Translations under genes and position numbers: made by a program
Source: JAHFUA01 sp963808725
GTDB taxonomy: Bacteria; Acidobacteriota; Terriglobia; Terriglobales; Acidobacteriaceae
Direction: 5' to 3'
Length of the DNA stretch: 64,000 nt
Assembly: GCA_963808725.1 (NCBI GenBank)
Contig: CAWEGO010000003.1
Location: forward strand, 434,001-498,000
Shown here: positions 8,556 through 16,720 of the stretch, piece after piece
How positions within the stretch are numbered: position 1 is the stretch's first letter
Layout: every line of letters starts with the position of its first letter
Notes under the pieces: model-generated
What the model was told of the DNA's origin: nothing
Databases searched by the model: none
The model's input: only the letters and a program-made list of their open reading frames with translations

Positions 8556-9863
8556 TTACTTCCAACTCCAGTTCGGCATGGTATTGGAGCCCGTAAAGGT
8601 TAGCTGGTGCTGCTGACTGCCGTCCGCCAGCATCGTCCAGATCTGGTCGCTGCCGCTGCGGTTGGACTGAAATACGATGTGGCGCCCATCGGGCGACCAC
8701 GATGGGAAGTCATTGCGCCCTGTGCGCGTTAACTGTACCCATTGGCGGCTGGCGATGTCCATTATATAGATGTCCTGCCCGCCGGGCTCTCCCGGCCCCC
8801 ATTTGCGCGACCAGCTAAACGCCAGGAACTGCCCGTTGGGCGACCACGAGGGCGAGACCGCATAGCCGCCATCGGTCATGCGCTGCACGTTGGCCCCGTC
8901 GGCGTCCATGATGTAGATCTGCGGCAGCCCGGAGCGGTCGCTCACCCAGGCGATCTGCGCCGCGGTCTTGGGATTCCACACCGGCGAGATGTCCACGCCT
9001 TTATACGCCGTCAGCCGCTTCAAATGCGCGCCGTTATCATCCACCAGGTAGATTTCCGGATCACCATTGCGCGAGGAGGAGAACAGCAGCTTGGCGCCGT
9101 CGGGCGCCCACGCCGGCGAAGCGTTGGTGCCGCCGAACCTGGGGAAAGTAAGAAAGCGGTTCAGCTCCAGCGACTAGATCACGATGTCCGGCGAGCCGTG
9201 TGCGTAGGTGGTGAAAGCGATGCGGTCGCCCCCGGGCGAGATGCGCGGCGAGAGCGAGATCGAGCCCAGATGCGTGATCTGGTGCTGGTTGGCGCCGTCG
9301 TAATCCATCTCCCAGACTTCCTTGTGCCCGGTGCGCGTGGAGATGAACACGATCTTGCTGTCGGTGATAGCGGCGATGCCGCCGCCCAGGCGGAAGATGA
9401 TCTCGGCGGCGAATTTGTGCGCGATGTCGCGCGCGCTCTGCTGGCTGGCCGGCTCCTTGTACTGCTTGCCCAGCACCTGCGGCGCGCTGACGTTCTTGGC
9501 ATCGAAAAGCCAGCCTTGCATCTGCAGGTCGGCGCCGGAGACGCCCAGGTTGCCGAAGGCCACCATGCTGGCGTTGGGCGGCGGATTGCCCCACGCCGTG
9601 ATGTTCAGCTCCTGCGGCGTGCCCGGCGTCTGCAACGGATAGAAGCTCTTCGAGACCATGTCGAAGATGCCGGCATTGGCCAGGTCGCCCCACAGCACCT
9701 CGTCGAAGGTCTGCTGCAGCGGCGCGTTGGAGGCGTCCGTGGTCGCGACCTTGAAGTCTGGGACCGCCAGCCGGACCTTCTCCACCCCCAGCCCGGTGCC
9801 GGTGCGAATCCAGTCCTGGGAGAAGGCGGATGGGGCAAGCACAAGGACGGCGAACAAAAACAC
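8556..9863 (-). CDS. tolB: Tol-Pal periplasmic beta-propeller TolB, interrupted by an in-frame amber codon
   Basis: The frame is continuous except for TAG at 9174-9176, between SPDIVI and SLELNRFLTF. Read through, it gives a ~435-residue protein, the usual TolB length. It has an N-terminal domain (VRLAVPDFKV) and propeller repeats such as SPRISPGGDRIAF, SPAWAPDGAKLLFSSSRNG and SPSWSPNGQFLAF. The signal peptide (FLFAVLVLAPSAFSQ) starts at GTG 9863, but the frame extends upstream to ATG 10145, which overlaps the tonB stop. The extra codons are an intergenic repeat. The amber could be a sequencing error (for example TGG to TAG) or a real mutation. Confidence 0.85.
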
Positions 9864-9879
9864 AGCCGTGACCCACTTA

Positions 9880-10053
9880 GAATTGTCATCCCGAGCGCAG
9901 CGCAAACGAGCCCGCCGCAGCGGGCGAGTCAGCGCAAGTCGAGGGACCTTGCGTTCCCATCCCGATCTGCCCTGCTGGTTACCAGCATCCAGCAGGTCCT
10001 TCGCTGGTCCTCGCTCGCTACGCTCGTTCGGACGGCACTCAGGATGACAATTC
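9880..10053. repeat. 174-bp element with perfect 12-bp terminal inverted repeats
   Basis: It starts GAATTGTCATCC (9880-9891) and ends GGATGACAATTC (10042-10053), exact reverse complements. It has no start-to-stop gene of its own. It lies between tonB and the tolB signal peptide and keeps the tolB frame open. Its interior AGTCGAGGGACCTTGCG (9937-9953) recurs at 60211-60227 next to another GTCATCCCGAG end. Confidence 0.75.
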
Positions 10054-10141
10054 TTATTTATTGGTACGGCGCGCCTGAAGCCGCGCCCCTGCAAAGAAAC
10101 CGTCATCAGCGCTTTGGCCTTTTGATGATTAGTCAACCCAC

Positions 10142-10933
10142 TCATCTCCTGTAATCGAACCAGAACTCCACCGACACTTTGTTGCCGTTGTAGTCGTTAG
10201 GCAGCCCGCCGAAGGTGTCGATGCGCTGGATGGCGCGCACCGCCGAAACGTCCAAGGAAGGCACGCCGCTGGACTGCTCGATCTGCACGTTCACGGGCTG
10301 TCCGTTGCGCAGGATATCGAAGGTGATGTAGACGCGCTGGCCGGTGCTGACGCTCGGATCCACTTCATACTTCATCCAGTTCTCCGAGATCTTGCGCCGC
10401 ACCACGTCCACGTACCATCCGAAGCGGCTGCCGAAGTCTCCGCCGCCGGAAAAACTCAGCCCGCCTTTGGCGCCGTTGGCGTTGAACACCCCGTAGGGCC
10501 CGCTGACGGGCCCGCCCTGGCCGAAGGGAACCATGTTCTCCGGCTCCGGCTCGGGCGGCACATTCTTGGCGACGGTCGAGCGCTGCGGCTTGGGCGGCTT
10601 CGGCTTCGTTTTTGCATTCTTCTCGGGGATGGGGATGGCTTCCGGCGCTTTCTCCTCCTGCCGCGGCAATGATTTCGACAGTCCCGGCGACTCGTGGGCC
10701 ACGATGCTCTTGCCCATTTCGTTGGGTGGAAGCGGGATCGCCGCCTGCGAGACGAGCGTGGCGCTCATGGCGCCGCCGCCGGTGCCGCCCGATCCCCAGC
10801 TCTCTCCGCCCATGCCGCTGACCAGCCCGTAAACTATGATGCTCGCCAACAGGCAGGCGTGCAGCACCAGCGACCAGCCCAGCGGGCCTCGCCATCCCTC
10901 GCGTTCGGTGAAGATGTCAGCCTGAGCGGACAT
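10142..10933 (-). CDS. TonB/TolA-family energy transducer
   Basis: 263 residues. One N-terminal transmembrane helix (LGWSLVLHACLLASIIVYGLV) leads into a Gly-rich then Pro/Lys-rich periplasmic linker (PKPPKPQRS). The C-terminal TonB domain contains GQPVNVQIEQSSGVPSLDVSAVRAIQR. Placed between tolR and tolB, it occupies the TolA position and probably links the inner-membrane TolQR motor to TolB-Pal. The downstream tolB frame begins with ATG 10145 overlapping this stop (ATGA). Confidence 0.87.
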   Translation of the reverse strand: MSAQADIFTEREGWRGPLGWSLVLHACLLASIIVYGLVSGMGGESWGSGGTGGGAMSATLVSQAAIPLPPNEMGKSIVAHESPGLSKSLPRQEEKAPEAIPIPEKNAKTKPKPPKPQRSTVAKNVPPEPEPENMVPFGQGGPVSGPYGVFNANGAKGGLSFSGGGDFGSRFGWYVDVVRRKISENWMKYEVDPSVSTGQRVYITFDILRNGQPVNVQIEQSSGVPSLDVSAVRAIQRIDTFGGLPNDYNGNKVSVEFWFDYRR

Positions 10934-10939
10934 TTCGTG

Positions 10940-11377
10940 CTAGCGTCCCTGCTGCGTCCCCGGTGAACTTTGGATGGGCTCGGTGACAATGCTGACGTTG
11001 CTGATCCCCGCCTGCTTCACCGCGTCCATCACCGTGGCGAAGGCGCCGAAGGGCACGTTCTGATCGGCGCGCAAGAAAATCGACTGCCTTCCGGGATCGC
11101 GCAGCTTGGCCCGCAGCCGGGGCCCAATCTGGTTGATGTTGATGGGTTCGTTGCCCAGGTACACGCGCTGCGAGCGGTCGATGGTGATCACCAGCCGCTC
11201 TTCGGTAATTTCCTTCACGGTGCGCGTCTTGGGCACGTTCACTTCGATGCCCGACTGCAGGATGGGCGCCGTGAGCATAAAGATGATCAGCAGCACCAGC
11301 ACCACGTCCACGAACGGGGTGACGTTGATGTCGGCGAGCGACGTCTGGGTCCGTCCTTGGGCGTTGGTGAAGGCCAT
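10940..11377 (-). CDS. tolR: ExbD/TolR family protein
   Basis: 145 residues with one transmembrane helix (FVDVVLVLLIIFMLTAPIL) carrying the essential Asp of the proton path (PFVDVVLVLLIIF), and a periplasmic C-terminal domain (FLRADQNVPFGAFATVMDAVKQAG). It forms the proton-driven motor with TolQ. It starts directly after the tolQ stop. Confidence 0.93.
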   Translation of the reverse strand: MAFTNAQGRTQTSLADINVTPFVDVVLVLLIIFMLTAPILQSGIEVNVPKTRTVKEITEERLVITIDRSQRVYLGNEPININQIGPRLRAKLRDPGRQSIFLRADQNVPFGAFATVMDAVKQAGISNVSIVTEPIQSSPGTQQGR

Positions 11378-12085
11378 CTAGCGCGGCTCCGACACACCCC
11401 GCTCGGTCGGGCGCTCGACCGCGTTCAGCAGTTCCATGGTGAAGTCGTCCATGCGCGCCCCGAACTCGCGGATGGTGCTGCCGAACTGGTTGTAGGCGAT
11501 GACCGCTGGGATGGCGGCGAATAGGCCGGCGGCGGTCGTGATCAGCGCCTCGGAGATGCCGGGCGCCACCGCGCGCAGCGTAGCCGCACCGGCCGTGCCC
11601 AGTCCGTGGAAGGCGTCGATGATGCCCCACACCGTGCCGAACAGGCCGATAAACGGCGTGACTGCTCCCGTGGTCGCGAGCCAGGGCAGCCGGCGCTCCA
11701 GGCGCGTCAGTTCTTCCGACGATGCGATCTGCGCCGCCCGCTGCACAGCCACGGGATTCTTCACCACGCCAGTAGGATTGCCCACCTGCCGGCGATACTC
11801 TGTGTAAGCGCCTTCGAACACCGACACCAGCGGGCTGGGCTTGAACTGCTCGGCCACGGCCGCCATATCCTGCAGGCGTATGGCCTTGCGGAAGGCGCGC
11901 AGAAAGCGCCCGCTCTGCACCCGCGCGCTGCGGAAGCGGCCCCACTTGGCCACGATGATGGCCCAGGAGAACAGGCTGAACACCAGCAGGATGAACAGGA
12001 CGACCTTAGCGACAGGCCCGGTTTGGCGGATCAGGGTTTCGATTTCGCCGGCGAGGAAGACACAGAAGAGGTTCGAGGAAACCAT
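11378..12085 (-). CDS. tolQ: TolQ/ExbB family proton channel subunit
   Basis: 235 residues with three membrane segments: VVLFILLVFSLFSWAIIVAKW, then the WLATTGAVTPFIGLFGTVWGII signature, then ALITTAAGLFAAIPAVIAYN. First gene of the tol-pal operon. The ATG at 12085 follows AAGG by six bases. A TTGACG...TACGGT promoter would start transcription only about four bases before the ATG. Confidence 0.93.
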   Translation of the reverse strand: MVSSNLFCVFLAGEIETLIRQTGPVAKVVLFILLVFSLFSWAIIVAKWGRFRSARVQSGRFLRAFRKAIRLQDMAAVAEQFKPSPLVSVFEGAYTEYRRQVGNPTGVVKNPVAVQRAAQIASSEELTRLERRLPWLATTGAVTPFIGLFGTVWGIIDAFHGLGTAGAATLRAVAPGISEALITTAAGLFAAIPAVIAYNQFGSTIREFGARMDDFTMELLNAVERPTERGVSEPR

Positions 12086-12095
12086 TTCTACCTTG

Positions 12096-12125
12096 ACCGT
12101 AGCACCAGCGGCAGGACGGCGTCAA
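12096..12125 (-). promoter_or_regulatory. sigma-70-like promoter upstream of tolQ
   Basis: On the minus strand TTGACG (12120-12125) and TACGGT (12096-12101) are 18 bases apart. The predicted start near 12089 leaves almost no leader before ATG 12085. Confidence 0.4.
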
Positions 12126-12228
12126 CGTGCCGGGACCGGGAGAGATAAGGTAGGCGCTGACGGACGACGTTCACGTGGGACAGCTAGGCGCGACAGTGTC
12201 GCGCCTCAGAGAAGACCAAATCGAAATC

Positions 12229-12456
12229 TTACCACCGCGCCGAGACCAGCTCCGCGCCGGGGGAAACGTCCACCTCCTGGTTCGCGGCCATGCGGCGACT
12301 CCAGACTGTGGTTCTGCGGATCAGTTCGAAGGGAAGCTTGTAGCTGGGGCTGGCCACCTGGTACACGGTTGTGGCGCCGTTGCCGTCCACCCGACGCAGC
12401 TTGAACTGCTGCTTAGACGGTGGGGAGGGATTACGCCAAATGATGTGGGTTCCCAT
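12229..12456 (-). CDS. small protein of unknown function
   Basis: 75 residues (MGTHIIWRNPSPPSKQQFKL...). GGGGAGGG lies about five bases before ATG 12456, an unusually good ribosome site for this window. The sequence is balanced, basic and soluble, without signal peptide or cysteine, and does not look like a frame shadow. No family is recognised. It sits alone between the tol operon and the sigma-54 activator gene. Confidence 0.5.
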   Translation of the reverse strand: MGTHIIWRNPSPPSKQQFKLRRVDGNGATTVYQVASPSYKLPFELIRRTTVWSRRMAANQEVDVSPGAELVSARW

Positions 12457-12781
12457 CACTCCCTCCCCGCCGCGTTGAGGTTGCGGTTAGCGCAGCCGAA
12501 TTGGAGCCCGGCGGCGGATTGCATTGAGGTACGCATATAAAAACTCCGCATAAAAAAACCCGTTGCCCAAAGCCCAACAAATTCTTGCAACATCCGCATA
12601 GTGCATCTTGCCAGCCAAAGCACGGCGCGCGGGCCGAACCCGCGCCGTTCGTGTGGTTTATCTGTTTTTGGAAATCACGTCAGAAGGGGATGTGACGAGC
12701 GTAGGCGGCGAAATCTCGCCAGCCGTGACGATTCAAAGTCAACAATCGCCCGATGGCCCGATCACCCGATGGCCAAATTGC
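12457..12781. other. intergenic region without a gene
   Basis: No supported gene is seen. The last ~36 bases (12746-12781) are the CGAT-word repeat (CCCGATGGCCCGATCACC). A T/A-rich patch near 12535-12560 could hold a promoter, but no clear hexamers are seen. Confidence 0.5.
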
Positions 12782-14896
12782 CTAGGAGTAGTCCTTGCGG
12801 GTAATCCCCAGCTTGCGCATCTTGGAGTTGAGCGTTGTGCGCTTGAGGCCCAAGCGGGCCGCAGCGCCTTGCGGGCCGGAGATCCGGCCGCGCGCCTCTC
12901 GCAGCGCCTTCAGAATGTGATCGTGTTCGGCGTCCTCGAGCGTGGCCACGTCGTCCGCGGCGGCGACGGCTTCGGGACCGGGCTTCAGCTCCGCCAGCGG
13001 CACGTTCAAAACCGCCCCGCGGGTGAGGATGACGGCGCGCTCGATCAGGTTCTCCAGTTCACGCACGTTGCCCGGCCAGTGCCAGCGCTCGAGCGCCTGC
13101 ATGGTCTCGGCCGGAATGCGCTCGATCTGCTTACCCTTGCTCTCGGCGTGTTTTTGCGCGAAGTAGCGGACCAGCATGGCGATATCCTTGCCGCGCTCGC
13201 GCAGCGCCGGCAGTTGGATGGGGAAGACATTCAAGCGGTAGAAGAGGTCGCTGCGAAACTCGCGGTCGGCAACCATCTTGGCCAGGTCGCGATTAGTGGC
13301 GGCGATCAGGCGGAGGTCCACGCGCAGGGTGCGGGTCGAGCCCAGGCGCTCGAATTCGCGCTCCTGCAGGACGCGCAGCAGCTTGGGCTGAAGCTCCGGC
13401 GGGATGTCGCCCACCTCGTCCAGGAATAGAGTTCCGTGATCGGCTAACTCGACCCGGCCTACCTTCTGCGAGATGGCACCGGTGAACGCGCCTTTCTCGT
13501 GCCCGAAAAGCTCACTCTCCAGCAGGCCAGTGGGGATGGCAGCGCAGTTCAGCTTGACGAAGGTGCGATCGCGGCGCCCGCTCAAGTTGTGGATGGCGCG
13601 CGCGATCAACTCTTTGCCGGTGCCGGTCTCGCCCAGAATCAGCACCGAAGAATCGGTGGGCGCCACCGTCTCCACCTGCTCCAGCGCTCGCTTCCACACC
13701 ACACTCTCGCCGATGATCTCTTCGAAGTTGTACTGGCTGCGAATTTCATCTTCCAGGTAAAGCTTCTCTTCCGCCAGCTTGTCTTTAAGCTCGGCGATCT
13801 GGCGGAAGGCGAGCGCGTTTTCCACCGCGATAGCCACTTGGTTGGCCACCTGCATGAGTAGCTCCAGGTCCGCCTGGGTGAAGGCGGCTTCGCGCCGGCT
13901 CAGCACGTTCAAAGTGCCCAGCACGCGGTCGCGGCGGAGGAGCGGCAGCCAGCAGCCGGAGCGCATGCCTTCGGCGATCACCAGCCGGGTGCCTTCGGAA
14001 GGAAAAGTCTCCTCGTCCAGGCGGCTTACCAGCAGCGGCTTGCGGGTAGCGAAAGCCCGGCCCGAGGGTCCCCCGAAGCCGAACACGGCGCCTTCGCGAA
14101 TCAAGCCGCGTCCGTTGGGCAAGTCCAGAGCGCGGATCTCGAACTGGTTTTGCTCGGCGTGGTAGAGCGCCAGGCTGGAATAATCGTGGCGGAAGGCGCG
14201 GCGGATGGCAGTCGAGATGTCGGAGAACAGATCCCGCAGTTCCAGGTGCGTGACCAAGGTATTGTTGATCTCCAGCAGCATGCGCAGGCGGTCGCGTTCC
14301 ATCGCCAGTTGCTGCTGATAGGAGACGGCACTCTCGTGGGTGAGAACGTTGTCCACGGCTACCGCGACCTGCTCGGCGGCCTCTCGCATCAGGCGCTGGT
14401 CGGATTCGCTGAAGGCGTCCACCACGGTGCTGCCGAAGCTAATGGCGCCGGCGCGCCGCCGCGCGGTGGTCAGCGGCAGCACGCAATACGATCTCAAGCC
14501 ACTTTCCAGATACAGGCGCACCGCGGGAGCGAAGCGCGTCTCCTGTTCGAGATCACGGATCAGCAGCGGTTGCTGTTGCTGCCAAGCCCAGCCCGCGGGA
14601 AGGTCTTCCAGCGGCAGCGCCAGGGAGAGCGGCACGGTGACCGGCAGCGTCGCCTCCAGCACATTCAGCCGCATCAGGTTGGTGGCGGGATCGTGCAGCA
14701 TCAGATTTAGAAAATCGAACCGTACCACCCGCCGCAACCGTTGCAGCAGGTCGTGGAACAACCCGGCCAGATCAGGATGCGAGGCGATCGAGTGCGACAC
14801 TTCCACCAGCGCCTCATAGCGGTCCACCGGTGAGGAGGCGCGTGCCAGACTCTCGGATTGGCTAACGATACTTAGGTTACGGCCGGCAAAGGACAT
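12782..14896 (-). CDS. sigma-54 dependent transcriptional activator with two GAF domains
   Basis: 704 residues. Two GAF sensor domains lie at about 28-185 and 205-360. The AAA+ domain has Walker A GETGTGKE (422-429), the sigma-54 contact motif GAFTGA, and Walker B TLFLDEVGDI. A Fis-type HTH ends the protein (GAAARLGLKRTTLNSKMRKLGI). This FhlA/NorR-like layout activates sigma-54 promoters in response to a small ligand, not to phosphorylation. The ligand is not decidable from sequence. No target promoter was found next to it. Confidence 0.92.
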   Translation of the reverse strand: MSFAGRNLSIVSQSESLARASSPVDRYEALVEVSHSIASHPDLAGLFHDLLQRLRRVVRFDFLNLMLHDPATNLMRLNVLEATLPVTVPLSLALPLEDLPAGWAWQQQQPLLIRDLEQETRFAPAVRLYLESGLRSYCVLPLTTARRRAGAISFGSTVVDAFSESDQRLMREAAEQVAVAVDNVLTHESAVSYQQQLAMERDRLRMLLEINNTLVTHLELRDLFSDISTAIRRAFRHDYSSLALYHAEQNQFEIRALDLPNGRGLIREGAVFGFGGPSGRAFATRKPLLVSRLDEETFPSEGTRLVIAEGMRSGCWLPLLRRDRVLGTLNVLSRREAAFTQADLELLMQVANQVAIAVENALAFRQIAELKDKLAEEKLYLEDEIRSQYNFEEIIGESVVWKRALEQVETVAPTDSSVLILGETGTGKELIARAIHNLSGRRDRTFVKLNCAAIPTGLLESELFGHEKGAFTGAISQKVGRVELADHGTLFLDEVGDIPPELQPKLLRVLQEREFERLGSTRTLRVDLRLIAATNRDLAKMVADREFRSDLFYRLNVFPIQLPALRERGKDIAMLVRYFAQKHAESKGKQIERIPAETMQALERWHWPGNVRELENLIERAVILTRGAVLNVPLAELKPGPEAVAAADDVATLEDAEHDHILKALREARGRISGPQGAAARLGLKRTTLNSKMRKLGITRKDYS

Positions 14897-15135
14897 TCAC
14901 CCACATCCACGAACTGGGTGCAAATTGTAGCTCAGATTGAGCGGCCTGACGGGATTTCGTCATCCCTGACGGGATGTCATCAAATGATTTCGTCAAATCA
15001 TTCCATCGCGGGAACCGCCCACAATGCCTCATCCAGATGTAACAGGCTCACTGCAAAAGGTTTGGCTTGCCGCATCCCCAGGCCGCAGGAGGTTGGCGAT
15101 GGACGTGCCATACGCAGCGCAGGTAAGCAGCGATC

Positions 15136-15435
15136 ATGCTCAGGATCACGACTCAGGAAGGTCCGACGGCAATCACTCTGGTGCTTGAGGGCAAGTGCCG
15201 GGGGCCATGGGTTGAAGAACTGGAACAATGCTGGCGCAAAGCTACGACGCTGGCATCGGGCAGGCCGCTGCGGGTGGACTTGGAGAAGGTTGGATTCGCC
15301 GACGAGCGCGGCAAGGAGCTGCTGGCGGCGATGTATGATGCCGGTGTGCAGCTTAACGCCGTCGGCCTGATGATGACCTCTCTGGTCGAGGAGATCGTGG
15401 CGAACTCTTCCCAAAAGACAAAACAACGCGCCTAG
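15136..15435 (+). CDS. STAS-domain protein (anti-sigma antagonist-like)
   Basis: 99 residues with the STAS pattern: an N-terminal strand (ITLVLEGKCRGPWVEELEQCW), the central strand PLRVDLEKVGFADERGKELLAAMYDAG, and a final helix. The usual phosphorylatable Ser/Thr of SpoIIAA in the DLxxVxxxDSxG loop is replaced (VGFADERGKEL), so a phospho-switch is doubtful. It lies directly upstream of the Crp-like gene in the same orientation. Confidence 0.7.
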   Translation: MLRITTQEGPTAITLVLEGKCRGPWVEELEQCWRKATTLASGRPLRVDLEKVGFADERGKELLAAMYDAGVQLNAVGLMMTSLVEEIVANSSQKTKQRA

Positions 15436-15510
15436 CAACATCGGGCATGTTTCGCAGCACAACCGGCCTGAGAAGTATCGAGTGGGGCGAATTTCTGAGG
15501 AGGTTTGACC

Positions 15511-16233
15511 GTGTCGACTCTGCACGTATTACAGCCTGTTTCCGCTTCCGCAAGCTGCCCGGTGAGCTTTCTGGACGGGCTTTCCGGATCCACGCCATCT
15601 CTCGACCGCATGACGCGGGAGACCTCTTACTCCGGGGAGACGGTCCTGTTCATGGAAGGGCAGGCTTCACCGGGCGTGATGGTAATCGTCAGCGGCAAGG
15701 TGAAGCTCTCCACCGCTTCGGCGGACGGCCGCACCATCGTCGTGCGCATAGCCGGCCCGGGGGAAGTGCTGGGCTTGAGCGCCACCGTGGTGGGGCGTCC
15801 CTGTGAGCTGACGGCGGAAACGCTGGAGCCCACGCGCATCAAGAACATCCCCCGCGAGTCCTTCAAGCAGTGGCTGCGCGCCCATCCTGAACTGGCGTTC
15901 CAGATCGCGCAAGAGCTGGCCGAGGAATACAACAGCACCTGCCAGCAGTTGCGCAGCATGCTGATGTCGCACACCGCCACCCAGCGTCTGGCGCGCACGC
16001 TGCTGCAACTGGTGCGCAACGCCGGGCCGGGCAATGAAGCCCGTGCTCCGTTCTCGCTGACCCACCAGGAGATCGCGGAAATGATCGGCAGCTCGCGGGA
16101 GACCGTCACCCGCTTGCTCTCCAGCTTCCGCCACAAGGGCACGATCGAGATCGAGGGTTCGACCCTGATCGTCCACGACCGCGAGGTGCTGCGCCAGCTC
16201 GGGCACGGCGACGGCGCCGGTTTTGGCTTCTGA
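15511..16233 (+). CDS. Crp/Fnr family transcriptional regulator
   Basis: 240 residues. The cyclic-nucleotide-binding-like barrel is at about 35-145 (GETVLFMEGQASPGVMVIVSGKVKL) and the winged HTH at about 170-230, with the recognition helix in SLTHQEIAEMIGSSRETVTRLLSSF. There is no Fnr-type Cys cluster, so it is unlikely to be an iron-sulfur O2 sensor. GTG 15511 is chosen because GAGGAGG lies at 15497-15503, seven bases away; TTG 15505 is too close. A terminator follows. Confidence 0.9.
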   Translation: MSTLHVLQPVSASASCPVSFLDGLSGSTPSLDRMTRETSYSGETVLFMEGQASPGVMVIVSGKVKLSTASADGRTIVVRIAGPGEVLGLSATVVGRPCELTAETLEPTRIKNIPRESFKQWLRAHPELAFQIAQELAEEYNSTCQQLRSMLMSHTATQRLARTLLQLVRNAGPGNEARAPFSLTHQEIAEMIGSSRETVTRLLSSFRHKGTIEIEGSTLIVHDREVLRQLGHGDGAGFGF

Positions 16234-16264
16234 GGATTTCCTCCTCCTGATCCTCAGTACCCGG

Positions 16265-16295
16265 GGGGAGCGTGTACCGCTCCCCTCGGCTTTTT
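16265..16295 (+). terminator. rho-independent terminator after the Crp-like gene
   Basis: GGGGAGCG (16265-16272), loop TGTAC, CGCTCCCC (16278-16285), then TCGGCTTTTT. Confidence 0.85.
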
Positions 16296-16318
16296 CAGCT
16301 GGCGGCCCAGTCCGGTTG

Positions 16319-16324
16319 TAAAAT
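16319..16324 (+). promoter_or_regulatory. candidate leaderless -10 box (TAAAAT)
   Basis: TAAAAT ends nine bases before ATG 16334, giving a leader of roughly three bases. There is no Shine-Dalgarno. Confidence 0.35.
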
Positions 16325-16333
16325 CATCCCCCG

Positions 16334-16702
16334 ATGAGACAAGCAGGTGTAATTCTAGTGGTGCTGCTGGCGCTGGCGCTGGCGGCTGGGGACAAGCCAC
16401 AGCCGGCTTCGAACCTCAGTTTCGTCGTGCTCAAGGACGAAAACGGCAAGCCGGTGCGCAACGCCAGCGTGATCCTGCACCAGGTGGACGGGCGCGGACG
16501 CCAGGGCCAGGGCGGTCTCCAGCTCAAGACCGATAACCAAGGCAAGGCCTCCTACGCCGGCATTCCCTATGGCAAGCTGCGCATCCAGGTGATCGCTGCC
16601 GGCTTCCAGACCTATGGAGAAGACCACGACATCAACCAGCCCGAGCAGGAATTCGTCATCAAGCTGAAGCGCCCCCAGGGACAGTACACCATCTACAAGT
16701 GA
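16334..16702 (+). CDS. secreted carboxypeptidase-regulatory-like (Ig-fold) protein
   Basis: 122 residues: a signal peptide (VILVVLLALALAAG) and one beta-sandwich domain (LSFVVLKDENGKPVRNASVILHQ ... GLQLKTDNQGKASYAGIPYGKLRIQVIAAGFQTYGED). This is the carboxypeptidase regulatory-like fold common in acidobacterial exported proteins, used for surface or protein binding. It is convergent with the cytochrome oxidase operon. No enzymatic residues are seen. Confidence 0.75.
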   Translation: MRQAGVILVVLLALALAAGDKPQPASNLSFVVLKDENGKPVRNASVILHQVDGRGRQGQGGLQLKTDNQGKASYAGIPYGKLRIQVIAAGFQTYGEDHDINQPEQEFVIKLKRPQGQYTIYK

Positions 16703-16720
16703 ACTTTGTCGCGCCCGCTT

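Noticed and set aside
10142..10145. ATG 10145 as the true tolB start on the basis of ATGA coupling
   Set aside because: The first ~94 codons are the repeat element; the signal peptide begins only at GTG 9863. The overlap is kept as an observation but not used for the gene call.
16265..16295. Regulatory RNA fold after the Crp-like gene
   Set aside because: The stem-loop followed by a T-run is fully explained as a terminator.
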